Made by a program: the position numbers and the translations under genes
The notes under the pieces: generated by a model
What the model was told of the DNA's origin: nothing
The model's input: the letters and a program-made list of their open reading frames with translations, nothing else
The model's database searches: none
NCBI RefSeq assembly: GCF_932276165.1
Contig: NC_063997.1
Span: 134,001-198,000 of the forward strand
Reading direction: 5' to 3'
Source: Plutella xylostella
Taxonomy: Eukaryota; Arthropoda; Insecta; Lepidoptera; Plutellidae
Length of the DNA stretch: 64,000 bases
Part shown: positions 12,317 to 24,371 of the stretch, in pieces
How the letters are laid out: each line of letters begins with the position of its first letter
How positions within the stretch are numbered: position 1 is the stretch's first letter

Positions 12317-12431
12317 TTACATCACTAGAACCTACATCTCATTCCAAAAATAACAAATGTAAATAACACCTCTGACTGTGGCGGCTATCAAGTGCATCGC
12401 GTGACTCGAGCGACTTAATAGTGCCCCATGA

Positions 12432-12451
12432 AGCGTGGGGCGCCCCACGCT
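12432..12451. repeat. 20-bp perfect palindrome
   Basis: AGCGTGGGGCGCCCCACGCT reads identically on both strands, with no loop. It lies in a GC-rich island immediately outside the hAT element. Confidence 0.85.
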
Positions 12452-12635
12452 CCGCGCCGCGCAGTCACGACCACGATCAGGCGGAACTAAACATTACTTC
12501 ACGAGGAAAAAAAGCAAAACAAACAGTTTTGCTACTAACATATTAATGACTGCCAATTTTAGCACGTTTTCTTCTGTAACGTGTAAATATAGAGCTCCGT
12601 ATTGCGTCTAGTGGCTAGTGCGAGGCAGCAACACA

Positions 12636-12660
12636 CGGCGGCGGCGGCAGCGGCGGCGGG
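12636..12660. repeat. Interrupted (CGG)n tract
   Basis: CGG run with one CAG interruption. Confidence 0.88.
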
Positions 12661-13187
12661 GGCTTATTAACAAATACCTAACGTATGTAGCGATCCGGAC
12701 GATCTTACTTTCTATAAAAGGAAATCGAAATTATCTCTACATGGGGCACGTATTTTCTATCTCGCTAGGCTCCGTAATGGGGAGATGTTTTTACTTTTAT
12801 CGAAATAGCCGTGGAATCTGTGTAATTAATATTCCGGGAGCTGCGAGCGTGATCTGCAGCGATCCTGGCGAGGAGGGATCGAGAGCGCTGACCGGCGCCG
12901 CATCCGACGCCCATTAGTCAATTGCGCGGAACAATCGCCAGATGCCCCACATACGACAATATTGTTTAGAGTCTGACTAACTCGCGTTAACCCCCGACTC
13001 TTGCCCCACTATTCGATTATGGGACATCCGGTGACCCACAAGGAGTGCGGCAACCACACTCCCGTCCCGACCCACTGTTTACTAACAAACAAAGGGCTCG
13101 CAAAGTGCATCGACCCCACTTATAAAAATGCAGTTACATGACGCCGCACAGACGAGTGTTTGCAGAAAAAACTGTACAGCAAGTTGT

Positions 13188-13190
<3 letters not shown>

Positions 13191-13227
<37 letters not shown>

Positions 13228-13230
13228 CGG
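13191..13230. repeat. (GCG)n tract, about 40 bp
   Basis: The longest of these tracts. It continues into GTGGCGGCGGGGGCG and a GC-rich patch reaching about 13270. Confidence 0.92.
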
Positions 13231-14072
13231 GGGCGCCGGTCGCGGCGTCGCTCGCGGGGCGGACAGGTCGGATCCACTGGAACTGGACACGAGCTATTTC
13301 CATCCGACAAGTGTAAATAAATCTAGCGTGTCACTTTCGTGCTCGCTTGTCACTTTCGTTCCGCGCCGCCCCAAACCAAACTGGTCCCGGCCGCCTACGT
13401 TTATGATCTGCCATTACGACTGCTTAGTCATTATGTAAACTTGTCATTTTATTGGCGGTCGAAAACTTTCTTTGGGCTCAAGGTGAGGAGCGAGGAGAGA
13501 TTCAAGTGTAAACAGCGGGAGTGACTCAGTGGGCGGCCGGAGCGCACCACGGCCGCCACCAGCCAGGTGATAAGAGGAGCATCTAGGCCATTTTATCCTT
13601 AAGTATCTGAGGCTTTGATGACGGTCTCCCCGGTCCCGCCGCCGCCGGCCCCGCGGCAGGACTGCTGCGGCAGAGAGCTCACGTGTCCACACGGAACCCT
13701 CATTAGTCTCATTACACATTCAAAGGTCAATTCAGTGTGTGCACTGCATGTAAAGTACACCAGCTGAAAATGTTTGGATAATTCGTTTCAGCACTTCAAA
13801 TATTTTTACAAATTCTGTTTAAAATCTGGCAAACCTAAAGACGGAATTAATTAGCTGTTGAGAGAAATAGCCGGCGCGGCCCGTGCTCCTGCACATTTGC
13901 GAAATTTACTGATACGAATGATACCTTTAATTTTCGCGTAGTATTTATTGTGAGTAGTGTTTATCTGTTTATCTCGACGTGTGGAGATTGAAATATTCCG
14001 CGGCGGGTTAATGTCGTAATAAATACGGAGATAACCTCTCCGCGGCTGTTAAATAACCTCGCACGCGACGCC

Positions 14073-14095
14073 CCGCCGCCGCCGCCGCCGCCGCC
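14073..14095. repeat. (CCG)n tract
   Basis: Uninterrupted CCG run of about 23 bp. Confidence 0.9.
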
Positions 14096-14170
14096 AGTAC
14101 CCGCTTCAAACTGTTTAATATACCACCACGGTAGTCGTGGTGCTCTATAATGGGTTTTAGTACTATCATT

Positions 14171-16856
14171 AGTTATGTAAAGTACATACATATTCCACAG
14201 CCCGCAAGAATTTTATGAAGTCGATGCCCATCTCAGCAAAAAGTATATAAGTAATTACACTGATCCTACATAGCTATGTATGTACAAGACGGAGAATCAA
14301 ATGTATCACTTGTAAAGCACATGCATTTACAACCAGGAATCGGGGCCGTGGACAGATTCTTTAACTTTTTCAAACGACATAATATAACTATGAAGTTTGC
14401 AGGTCACATGTGGCGTATGAGAATGATATCTCGGCCGAGAATTTATTTCCACAATCACATTAATTACAATTGTGGTGACGCGGCCTTGCAGAATGTGCGT
14501 CGAGTGTTCACCGCCGACTCGTCACAAGTTTCAATTCATTTATACATTTATTGCCTGGTGTGGTCATAAGCTGATAGGATAGGTTTATCAATGGCCATCC
14601 ATCCCACTAGGTACGTACATAGTAATATTTGAGATAATGTTTGTTTATTTTTTTCTGTTACGTTGTCATAATTTTTTGTGTGGAGTGCTGCTGTGTGGTG
14701 TCGGGATTTTGCTAGACTGGAGAGCGACACAGGCGACTGCATATTATAATCTTTATATTCCGGAATTCACACTTTTCAAACCGTATATAAGTTCATGGGC
14801 AAACGGTAGTGCAGACAAAATATAATTCTATCGAAAGACTGAACAACTGCATCTTTAAGAAAATGATGAATCATGGTTAATTTCAGTGTGGTGCGTGATA
14901 AATCCCGCAATGCTATCAGTACTTCCATCACATTTCCTACAGTGCAGTGTAGTATCGCGGTAGATCGTATCACAATATCCACAACACATCCACTGTTCTG
15001 ATACATGTACAGGTATTTGCGATTTCCATTTAAAAACAAAAGCCACCACTCGCTGAGTGCAATCAAATTCCACCGACTACTCTGTATTTAAATAGGCCAC
15101 TGATGAGAATTCACGATGTTAATATAGAATGTATGTACATCCTATATTAATTTAAGTACATACAGTGTACTTAATCCTACAGTAATCCTACACTGCTGAT
15201 GTTCATAAAAGTAAAGATACCGAAGTTCTCTTACTCAAACTGACGTATAATTTAGTGTAATACCAACAGTAACTATTATTATTACAGTACGTATTTACTA
15301 GTACATGTTATGATGCTGTGTCTAGGTGTTGGGGTGATTAATAGTCAGTGCACATGTTAACCATCAGTGGAGACGGCCCCCGCCCCTCGACCATCAGTCA
15401 TTGCACCACTGGACTGAAAGGGTTGACTTGCTATGTACTTGGTAGTCTAAAGTACATCAGCTCAGTCATATCAAAGTGTATTTACACAAATATTATTAAC
15501 CTAATTGAATTGACCTAAGATAATAGAAATACATAAGATATATTGCAAAATATTTAATACCATAATTACTCATTCCACAGATGCTCCTATTATAAAGAAA
15601 AGCTTTGAAATACTGTTATGACTGTGTAAACTGAAAGTATACAGATAGGGTCCTGGATTTAGCGTTCCCCTCAATGGCATAACTTCAATATCATACAGTT
15701 TGTTGATACAGAACATATCAGGACGTTACTAGGCAGGAACTCAGGTCTTTTGTATAAAATCATGGTGTTTGCGTGCCGCGGCCGCGTCAGCGCACTCCCG
15801 GCACTTCCCACGTCCGCGCTTGCTAACTGCACGGAGTATCACTGCGATCACATTACACTTGCTTTACACACTATTATTCACTTTTTATAGCCATTTCTTT
15901 GTTGTCAATGTACCGCCGAGCTCAGACTGCTGTGAAATTATAGTGTTAATTACATCTACAAACACATTACTCCTGCGAAATCTACCACCATTAATATACT
16001 GTGTTATGGCTCTTTCAAGTTTATTAGAGTGAAATTAATACTTATTTATAGGCATGGAATCCCGGACAAAGAAAGTTGTTAAAGTAACGTTAACGACTGA
16101 AAAGATTTTCATAAAATGAAAAAAAAAACATGGGAGTTCTTTTTCAGAATACAGAGTAATGTACACTTGTCCAAAATTAATAATGCACATGCAGATCTTC
16201 ACACCCGAATCATTAAATCGTAAGAGCCTTAAAAAAACACTTGCATTTTGCACCTTGTTCGAAAGAAATAAGAGTTAATATCATGTGTCACATCATCGAA
16301 AACAACCGATCTGTCAAAAATTTCTATGCGCATTATCAATTTTGGAGCACTGTATATGTATAGATACATATAGTCTGTATTTCCATTTTTGTTACAGTAA
16401 TTCAACATAAGTATTATAAGCACATTTTACTATGAAGCTGCAATCAATTTTCATAACGAAAGATAAGTGAAGATGGAGTAAGTCCGAGTGTCTACAGTTA
16501 CCATCACAATAAGCGGGACCGTTACTGAATTACTGAGTAGGTACCTATAACACCACTTCGCCGAATTCACCGAAAAAAAACAACTACATGACCGAAGCAG
16601 TACCGATCTCCGCTTGTTTATAATGTCTCATCATTCATTCATTTTATGACTTTGAGCGTTGAAACTGTGCTTCTCGCAAGCTCATGGCTCATGATAACAA
16701 CTTCTAGATCACCTCGCCCGTTGCAATCTCAATATTAACAAGTATGTAGGACAAACTAATGATTGTTTTAATTTTATAAGCGTAAGTTTACATAATTATA
16801 ATTAGATATGGAGTGTAAAGTTCAAGTGGAGCGGCATAATGCCACAAGCAACGGTA

Positions 16857-16857
<1 letters not shown>
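14171..16857. other. AT-rich non-coding spacer
   Basis: No supported gene. A small hairpin is visible at about 15119-15151 (TTAATATAG and its inverse around a 13-base loop). A GC patch near 15765-15800 is not otherwise explained. Confidence 0.5.

Positions 16858-16891
<34 letters not shown>
16858..16891. repeat. (CGG)11 tract
   Basis: About 34 bp of uninterrupted CGG in AT-rich surroundings. Confidence 0.92.
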
Positions 16892-16892
<1 letters not shown>

Positions 16893-18290
16893 TCACGCGG
16901 CGCGCGCGGCAGATTACATCTGGAGTAATTAACCACCAGGCCGATGACCCCGAGGTAATGCTCATTCATACAATGTCCAACCACAGACAAACCCATCCGT
17001 AGAAAAAATCTCTGGCTAAACCAGGATCCTCTGCTGTCGAGGGCTTATATTGACACGGTTTCCAGTTAATACATCACCTCTGTTCCTATAGCATTACTAA
17101 GTTATGATGATGTATCTTTAAAGACAGTATTCGTCATAATTCACACGGCACGGCACCATCAAAACTTATTTTATTACCTTATGTAGCTGCGTGGCCTACA
17201 AGCGGTCGTAAACGCCAAAAGTTATTGCGACCGGCGCGAGTGAGTTGTTACCGAAAATATAATGATTGTGCGGCGCGTTTGTAGTGCAGTCGAGGGAGTC
17301 ACCCGCGAGACACAGTCCCCGCATACACCTAGGTTTATATACACAATGTAGTGAGTACTCGTGGCTGTAGTCCGGCGGCGTCCAGCGCTCCACATCCAGA
17401 ATCAGAATCAGGGCGGCGCAAGGCTGGAGCCGCCGCCGGCAAAAACGATACGCGGAAGCCATGTCGACTCCATAAAACATCAAAGATTTCTATTCTAGGA
17501 ACGCGTAATGAACGTTCGCGACTAATCTAAACAACAATGCGCGGGTGAAAAAATATCAAGAATAGCTATTGTGTGTCCGCGACCTGATGCGGAAGAGCAG
17601 CCGTGGGAGGCCGGGACGCCAGGTCTGTGCACCACATACACGATTACATTTACAAATGCACCAGTTTTTGCTGCGCCGGAGCCACACATCATGAGAGGAA
17701 CAACGACGGTTTGTGTGCAATTATGTGAAGCGAATCGGCGCTCATTGTTGCCGCCTCGACTGCAAATGGTGGGCTTACTGCTTTTTGCCATCTCCCATTT
17801 AAACGACTTTAACTTGAAATGCGATATGAGTTTCAAGGGACATTAATATTGCTCGCGTATTAAACCGTTGTGTATTTTTTGTTCTATTTCGGAATGAGTG
17901 TGAGCTGCGCCTCGCCTGCAGGCGGCGGCGGCGGCGGCGGCAGCGCGGGGACAGACTGCATCATCCGTGAATCCGGAGTTTAAATATCAACACCACATGT
18001 TACATTCCACTACTGCCTTGATACACTTTAGTACTGACATTAATTGTATTGTGCGTAATCGTTGAATAGTGAATGTGTACCGGAGGGCGGCAGGCTGTAG
18101 GACGGAGTGAAAGTCGCGACTGATTTGTGGCTCCGAGCACGTCTCCGATAAGGACTCTTAACTTTTAATTACATACATACTCGGACAAGGTTAAACTGTT
18201 CCAAAATAAAAGTGAATAAACGGCGAGAGGAGAGAGTGGCGCGGTGCGTGCGTAGTGCGTGCGACAAGAGCAGCCAGTTTGTTTATAAAT
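16892..18290. other. Non-coding region with GC islands
   Basis: GC-rich patches at about 17230-17460, 17565-17630, 17905-17960 and 18060-18260 lie around a GGC tract at 17921-17941. No coherent reading frame or domain was recognised. Confidence 0.45.
17921..17941. repeat. (GGC)7 tract
   Basis: Uninterrupted GGC run of about 21 bp. Confidence 0.9.
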
Positions 18291-21200
18291 AGTTACTTAC
18301 ATATAAAACGTAATTGTCATTAAATTAACTTCCATACTTAGAAGCTCAAACGTTGATAGAAACATTACAATTATAATTGAATAAAACTGCTGCCAATAGT
18401 TTATAACTTTTAAAGGTATAATCAGCTGGTATTGTACACATGTTTAACGTATAATAAAAGTATTTTACACAAAAGCTACCTTACTTTATAATTGTAATTA
18501 TGAAACCAATAAAGAATTTTAAAAACAACAAGCAAATCAGAGTGGTTCTGGGGAGTCGCCACTGCGATTGGAATGGAAGAAAATAGTACAGAAACTCTTC
18601 TAATGTTATTCATTTAACTAATTAAGAAAATGAGTTTAGTAAATTGAGTGCCAATTAAATTTAGCTCGATATTCTGCAATGTGAGCATACTTCCGTAAAC
18701 CGAACCTATTAGTTAGTAGAGTTTGTTCAGTAGCTTTTCATTGAGGTCAAGGCAGCAGTCGTCCGCGTATTATTCAACAACTGGAAGCTGTAACGACTGC
18801 ATTGTTAATTGTCAAACGCACAAACGGTTGTAAGCATGTACTCGAACCTCGAACGGTAGATAAATGTCGACAGTTTCTTGCTTACAGGTTTAACTCAGAG
18901 AATCCAAGACTACAAGCTATGTTTATACTGATCCTGACCATGAGATTGTACGGACAAAATAATTTAAATAAAAGCTCATGTAGTAGTCGATTAATATGTT
19001 ATAACATGTTGTACGTTCTGTCCAATGACCCATCACCGTTGAATCTACCTATAGTTATAAGTATTTGTTATACTTTTTAGCCAACGGTTACGGATCCACA
19101 AGAATAATAACAATAACTTTATTGACAAAATAAGCAACAGCAACAATCGCGTGAAACTGAAAATAATGAAACAGAGTCACAAATATTTCGCTTCGTTACG
19201 TGTCGTGAACTTCAGACCTGGAAGATAAAATAAAAGTAACAAAACCCCAAGAGACTAACACAGAATCATGGAATAAAACTCCAGTTGTGTGTAGATGTGC
19301 ATGTCGTTATGTGTCACATTGTACACTGAGGCGGGTAGCGGCGGGTTCCGTGGGATACAATGCATGGAGCATTCAAATACCTGCGGATACCGTCGCAAGC
19401 CGGAAAATGTGAAAACATCTCCCACCGACACACCACTCAAACATACCTCCGTATCAGAGAACATCTCGAAAGAAAGTAGGCTAAAGTATCTTCTCAAGTG
19501 AGTTATTAGAGCTGGTAATAAAACGTGGCCATTAATCAATAAGTTTAAGCCAGAGATTAGAAAGGGCATGGCCGCTTAATGGACGATAAAAGGTGTGAGG
19601 GCTACCGTGTCTGAGGCGTAATGTTCGGCCGGTTCCTCATCTATTACAATGTCACTTCACTGTACTTTCTACGCATACATCAACTACAAAACCACTGAGT
19701 TACTATTAATTTGTGTAATATTTGAAGAGTTTATCTACAAATTTAAATATTAGCTATAATTACAGTATGCATATAATGTTAGTCGGAACATAATATCAAA
19801 TACGCTTTACCTACGTTATCATAATCTCTCGCAATTATATCCCTAATTTATTAATTAGCTTAAAAAATATAACGTTTACTGAGAGTTAACTTTTAAATGA
19901 GTCGTATGATAAGATCACGGCCGTACAGCAGTCAATGCCGTCGGTTCACCGCAGTCGGCGCGAGGGGATCGTATATCTGTGCACTTTTGGAACACGCTGA
20001 GCAAAAATACTTTACTGAATAGTTTTAACATACAGTATCAATAATTCAACGAAGATGTGTACCACCGGCGAATCCATGCGACTTGGTTATAAAATAATAT
20101 CAAGCGTCAATCACAACTTGTTTAGTTGTGCGTAAGTATGTGATTGTATTTTATAGTGAATAGACCAGGCGGGCGGGCATCTAGCATGTAAGGTTGATTC
20201 CCCGATGGTATCTCTAGCTAGTAGGTGGCTCGGCGGCGCATGCTGCAGGCCGGCGCACATTCCGCCAGTTTGTAAACAAGCCGACACCGGACCCGCAGCG
20301 GCCTCTCCGCGAACTGCATAATGCGATCACGATGCTATACAGAAGCTGGACGGTAACATCAGCCTCTATTGTTTATTATTGGTCATTTGTGAGAAATCTC
20401 CACATACAATCATGAATCATGATAAGGTTTAAAAACAAGGTATAGGTATAACGTTTAAGATAGATTATCCTGTTAATACTTGTAGATAATGAAACCCTGA
20501 GGCATTGTACCTACATACATATATGTTCATAAGTGTTAATAAATTAGCTGTTATTTGGCAATAACAACGACTTTTGAAAAGCCAAAAATGACTGTTTATG
20601 TTTAATTAAAATCAAAGATGCCATGACGCTTTTCTGTCCCTGACTGATCACCGCCCTAAGCTGTGATCATCACTCACTCACACATGGAAATGAATTAATG
20701 CTATTATTTTGAAATTAGATTTAAACAACAACTTGATGCTCTGTAAATAAGGATGTTGATTGCATATCAAGTACAAACAAACAACGCAAGTGTCACAGTT
20801 AATGTTTGAGTAACGATATCTCCAATTAGTGTTGACAAGTTGAGGCAATTCAACCGCGGAAAAATATTCTACTTTATCGATATTTACATCTTATTCTAAT
20901 TAAATTGCAATGTAAGTAATTATGTTGTTGGGCCAATTAAGAACAAAATTCATAATTTATAGTAAGAAAAATATTTAAGTGTTATATTACATTGTTAGAC
21001 TTGTATAATAGAATGTTAAATAATAGTAAATATCCTGTTTAGAATAAAAACAACGTTAATATTGTTACATGAAATAAATAAAATACAATACATTGAGTCT
21101 GCAGGCTCCGCCGCCGCGCGCCCATACATTAGAGTTCAACGCGCGCGTCTAGAACTTGCGTATTTCCAATAATCTGTGACCTATATTCTGTACTTTGTTC

Positions 21201-21970
21201 AACAATTCAAAATAGAGTAGACGGTAAACAGTTCACTGCCAGTTAAACTGATACAACGAGCTAGACTCGTTTCATTTAAATTACAAATTCTTTTATTTAA
21301 ATTTTGATTCTTTTTGTAATGAGCACTGATATAATATCAGGTTTGCTAATGATCCCAAAAAATATATTGAAATACAAACGTTGGCTTTGTCTAGAAATAC
21401 CATTAAGCAAAGCACGTAGCTAAATGTCAAGTTGAAAAAATACACAATTAATTAACATTTAAGTTTTCAACAAATCATAAAATCATATAATACCTAACTA
21501 TCTCATATTAAACGCTTGAACGCTTGTCCTTACATGTAAGATCAAAGTAATAATTTATCAATCAATCATTAATTATCAATAAATAAATCATCCGTCTGAC
21601 CGGATTTGACCCGACGGCACGGTGTCATGAAATTGCAAACAAAAACGTAGAAACGACCTTCGAAGTACAACAACAAGTCAGCAGCTGTCAGGCACTCACC
21701 GGTCAGCGTGGCCGCGCAATCCACCTCCAACTCGACCGAGCACTCACTTACAGATCACTACACAAAAAAATTCAATCAACAAAAACTGATGAGTGCAAAA
21801 CTGTCCTCAGTCCGGTCGAAAAGAAAGTACGGAGCACGAAAACCGAGTTTAAAACTTGAAACAACGAAAGAGTTCGAGTCAGTAATGATGTCGCGGCGCA
21901 GTCTCGGAGTGATACACGTGTGTCGCGGCCGGCGGTCGGCGCTAGAGTGACTGGAGCGGGCCGCTCGCCC
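18291..21970. other. Mostly AT-rich non-coding spacer
   Basis: GC-rich patches at about 19920-19970, 20170-20310 and 21890-21970 interrupt AT-rich DNA. Nothing coding is supported. Confidence 0.5.
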
Positions 21971-21997
21971 GCGCCGCCGCCGCCGCCGCCGCCGCCC
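21971..21997. repeat. (GCC)8-9 tract
   Basis: Run of GCC within a GC-rich patch that starts near 21890. Confidence 0.9.
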
Positions 21998-23163
21998 GGC
22001 TCATTCAAATTCAGATTAAATTAGCGGAAATGTATTCCTATTTATCCCCCAATACGCCACCGGCCTTCCTTCGAACGACTCCAAACGTTGGTTTAACAGA
22101 TTAGCATGTTTTAAACCTGCCAAGTGCGATCAATCAACATTCTAATCTCTAAATAGGAATTATGATTCGTTAAGCTCTGTTTTATAAATGAAAGTACGGC
22201 TTGTACTGAAAATTCAACGATTTTCATAAAATCAGAATACGAATATAAATATAAATCGTAGTGAAAAATTAATGCATAAATTAGGACTTTCCTTTTACGA
22301 TTGTTATAAGTATCTTACAAACTGGACTTTTTCAGGCACAGGCAATTAGCTGAAAATTAGCAGTAACGGTGACTTCCTCGCGTGACTCCGCAGTAGCTGC
22401 CAGCGGCAAGGGTACAATATTGAGCGAGGCCTGGGAGGTCCTACACCTCACACTCACTACTCAATGAGTTTACTCATACTGTAGCACTCGCCGGTCGCCG
22501 CAGACGACATACTCCTTGTTTATTCATCGCGTGTTGTCCATCTCGTACTTATGTACTTACTACAATACTTGGTAGAGGAGTACAATGTCCCTTAATCTAA
22601 CTACTTATTTCAATATTTTATAACAAAAGTGTGTAAAAATGAAAGTTTCAGATTAGAGCGTTTCAAGATTTTTTATTTGATTTCGTCCAAAATGGCAGCA
22701 GACATGCCATCATCGCTAGATCAGCAAGTATCGTCAGACTTTAGAACCAACTACGACAATCGTAAAGAGTGGAACAATTTTTCTTCACTTGTGTTTAAAT
22801 AACTGTGGTCTTATTAGCAGAAGCCAGACGTCTCAACAAACCACTTTATTTTTGCAAACCATATAAAACATTATGAAAGAATGAAAAGATAGTCTGTTAA
22901 TACTTTCGTAAACGTAAGCATTTCTTTATATTTTCAGTTCAAATTCCGCTGAAAAACTAACTTTTTTCTACACAAAGTATGCTGAATCAATGTTATTACA
23001 ATTAAAGTTAACCCTCATCGCTGCAATGTAAATAAACTATTCTCATACACAAAACATTCATATTACCTATTTGCAATTTACATGGTTTTGAAATTCTGCA
23101 TTCTCTTCCACCAAAAATTTGTATTTAATGTTCAACATTGAGCAGTTCAGTCACAAATGTTTG
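21998..23163. other. AT-rich non-coding spacer
   Basis: No gene or repeat boundary recognised. A modest GC patch lies at 22375-22515. Confidence 0.5.
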
Positions 23164-23165
23164 TA

Positions 23166-23297
23166 CGGTCAGCTGCATAAGTAGTTATACACATTTGTAC
23201 CTTGTCAAACTGACGAACCGTCAATGTTTCAATAAAATGACAGGCGGTTTCAGATTGACGAGGTACAAAAGTGTATAGCTACTTATGCAGCTGACTG
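23166..23297. mobile_element. 132-bp TA-flanked MITE, copy 1
   Basis: The inverted ends CGGTCAGCTGCATAAGTAG and CAGTCAGCTGCATAAGTAG (right end read inward) are flanked by TA at 23164-23165 and 23298-23299. A second copy of identical length is at 56795-56926. TA duplication and small size fit a Tc1/mariner-type non-autonomous element. Confidence 0.9.
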
Positions 23298-23299
23298 TA

Positions 23300-24369
23300 C
23301 ATCAGCGGCATACCTCGTCACAGCGGTGCCAGCTGCATGTGGCTGCAGATTCCTCACATCAGCGGCATCAGTGGCGCGCCCCGCGGGTACATTCCTCATC
23401 GATCTGATGGCTGATGACGAGCGGATTTATCAATTTATTGGGTCATTTCGTGCATAATAATAGGTCATTATTTCGTTGTACTCCAAATAAATGCTTGGCT
23501 GGAACGTTTTTTTTTATCCAACCCGGCTGAATTGGTTAGGTCTAGGTTTCATCATAACACTCAAAAGCCCTGCTACAGGTAGCATGTTAAAACGGTTATT
23601 ACTAAATTATTCACTAGCACAGATTACTTTGTAGTTAGGTATTTAACTAAATACATACTGATTAGCGTCATGTTTATCTAGATAGTTAGCCATATTAAGA
23701 AAACCATAATTATGAACATGAAGCTGCACACAAAGGACCCTGCCAAAAAGCTTAACAAAATATCAAAATTGTTACGTTCTTATCAAGTTTCAATTAAAAA
23801 GTTGAACCACTTCCCGAACCTTTCATAAACAGTCCTTTATGCTTTAGGCGTAATCTTAATAGACATTATCTATAGCTTGTTTTGTTTTGTGCGTTCATGA
23901 TAAAGGTACAAATAGGCAGCGTACGACATTAGCCTACTGCAGACGACATGTCATCCAGCATCACTAACTGCATTATGCCCGACAGCATTATGGCATTGCG
24001 ACAAGTCGTCCCCAGCAATCTCATGTAGCCCGCCGCCAACTTGCACCTTTATTCATTTTCCATCTATGTTCCAGACGTGTTGTCGTATGAAGTGTTTTAA
24101 AGCTCTTACTACTCGAGTGATGTAGCGGACAGGTGTCGGCGGACTGACCGATACTCAGGATGAGGGCTCGGGAGGGCTACACCTTGATAAAAAATGTTGT
24201 CATGCAATTGGTATGTTAAATACAACGAGATATACTTGTTTTGTAAGCTACAGTGACCCCGGGACAGTCCCTGTGTGAGGGACCTCCTCGCTGCTAAGAG
24301 CGCATTAGCCATCCTTTCATTTCGAATAATTACTGGATATTTATTAGTATTCCGTTTTAGAATTGAAAC
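23300..24369. other. Non-coding spacer
   Basis: No supported gene. GC-rich patch near 23310-23420, otherwise AT-rich. Confidence 0.5.
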
Positions 24370-24371
24370 TA

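Larger units (their letters stand above)
10338..12327. mobile_element. hAT-type non-autonomous transposon (1,990 bp)
   Basis: The terminal inverted repeats are TAGCGATGTAACGAATAT on the left and TAGTGATGTAACGAATAT on the right, read inward. They are flanked by 8-bp direct repeats with one mismatch, GTACCTAC (10330-10337) and GAACCTAC (12328-12335). A TAG-start inverted repeat plus an 8-bp duplication is typical of hAT. The subterminal regions carry (CGAATG)n arrays (10369-10440 and 12241-12316), a common arrangement for transposase binding. No hAT transposase domain was found, and a second element is nested inside. Confidence 0.85.
12336..14170. other. Non-coding region dense in GC-rich islands
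   Basis: Contains a 20-bp perfect palindrome (12432-12451), GGC/CCG tracts at 12636-12660, 13191-13230 and 14073-14095, and GC-rich patches near 12840-12920, 13250-13400 and 13530-13690. Open frames here come from the trinucleotide tracts and have no recognisable domain. Confidence 0.45.

Noticed and set aside
12618..12917. 99-codon plus-strand frame
   Set aside because: Starts inside a CGG tract (Arg run) and has no domain.
13082..13438. Several overlapping Ala/Arg/Gly-run frames
   Set aside because: All six frames are open through the trinucleotide tract; none has a credible start, domain or conserved context.
14855..15073. Cys-rich minus-strand frame (CCGYC..CRKC)
   Set aside because: The spacing suggests a zinc finger, but only four Cys with no His partner in place, and the frame has no other support.
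17522..17836. 104-codon minus-strand frame
   Set aside because: No domain, no splice context, and competing frames on the other strand.
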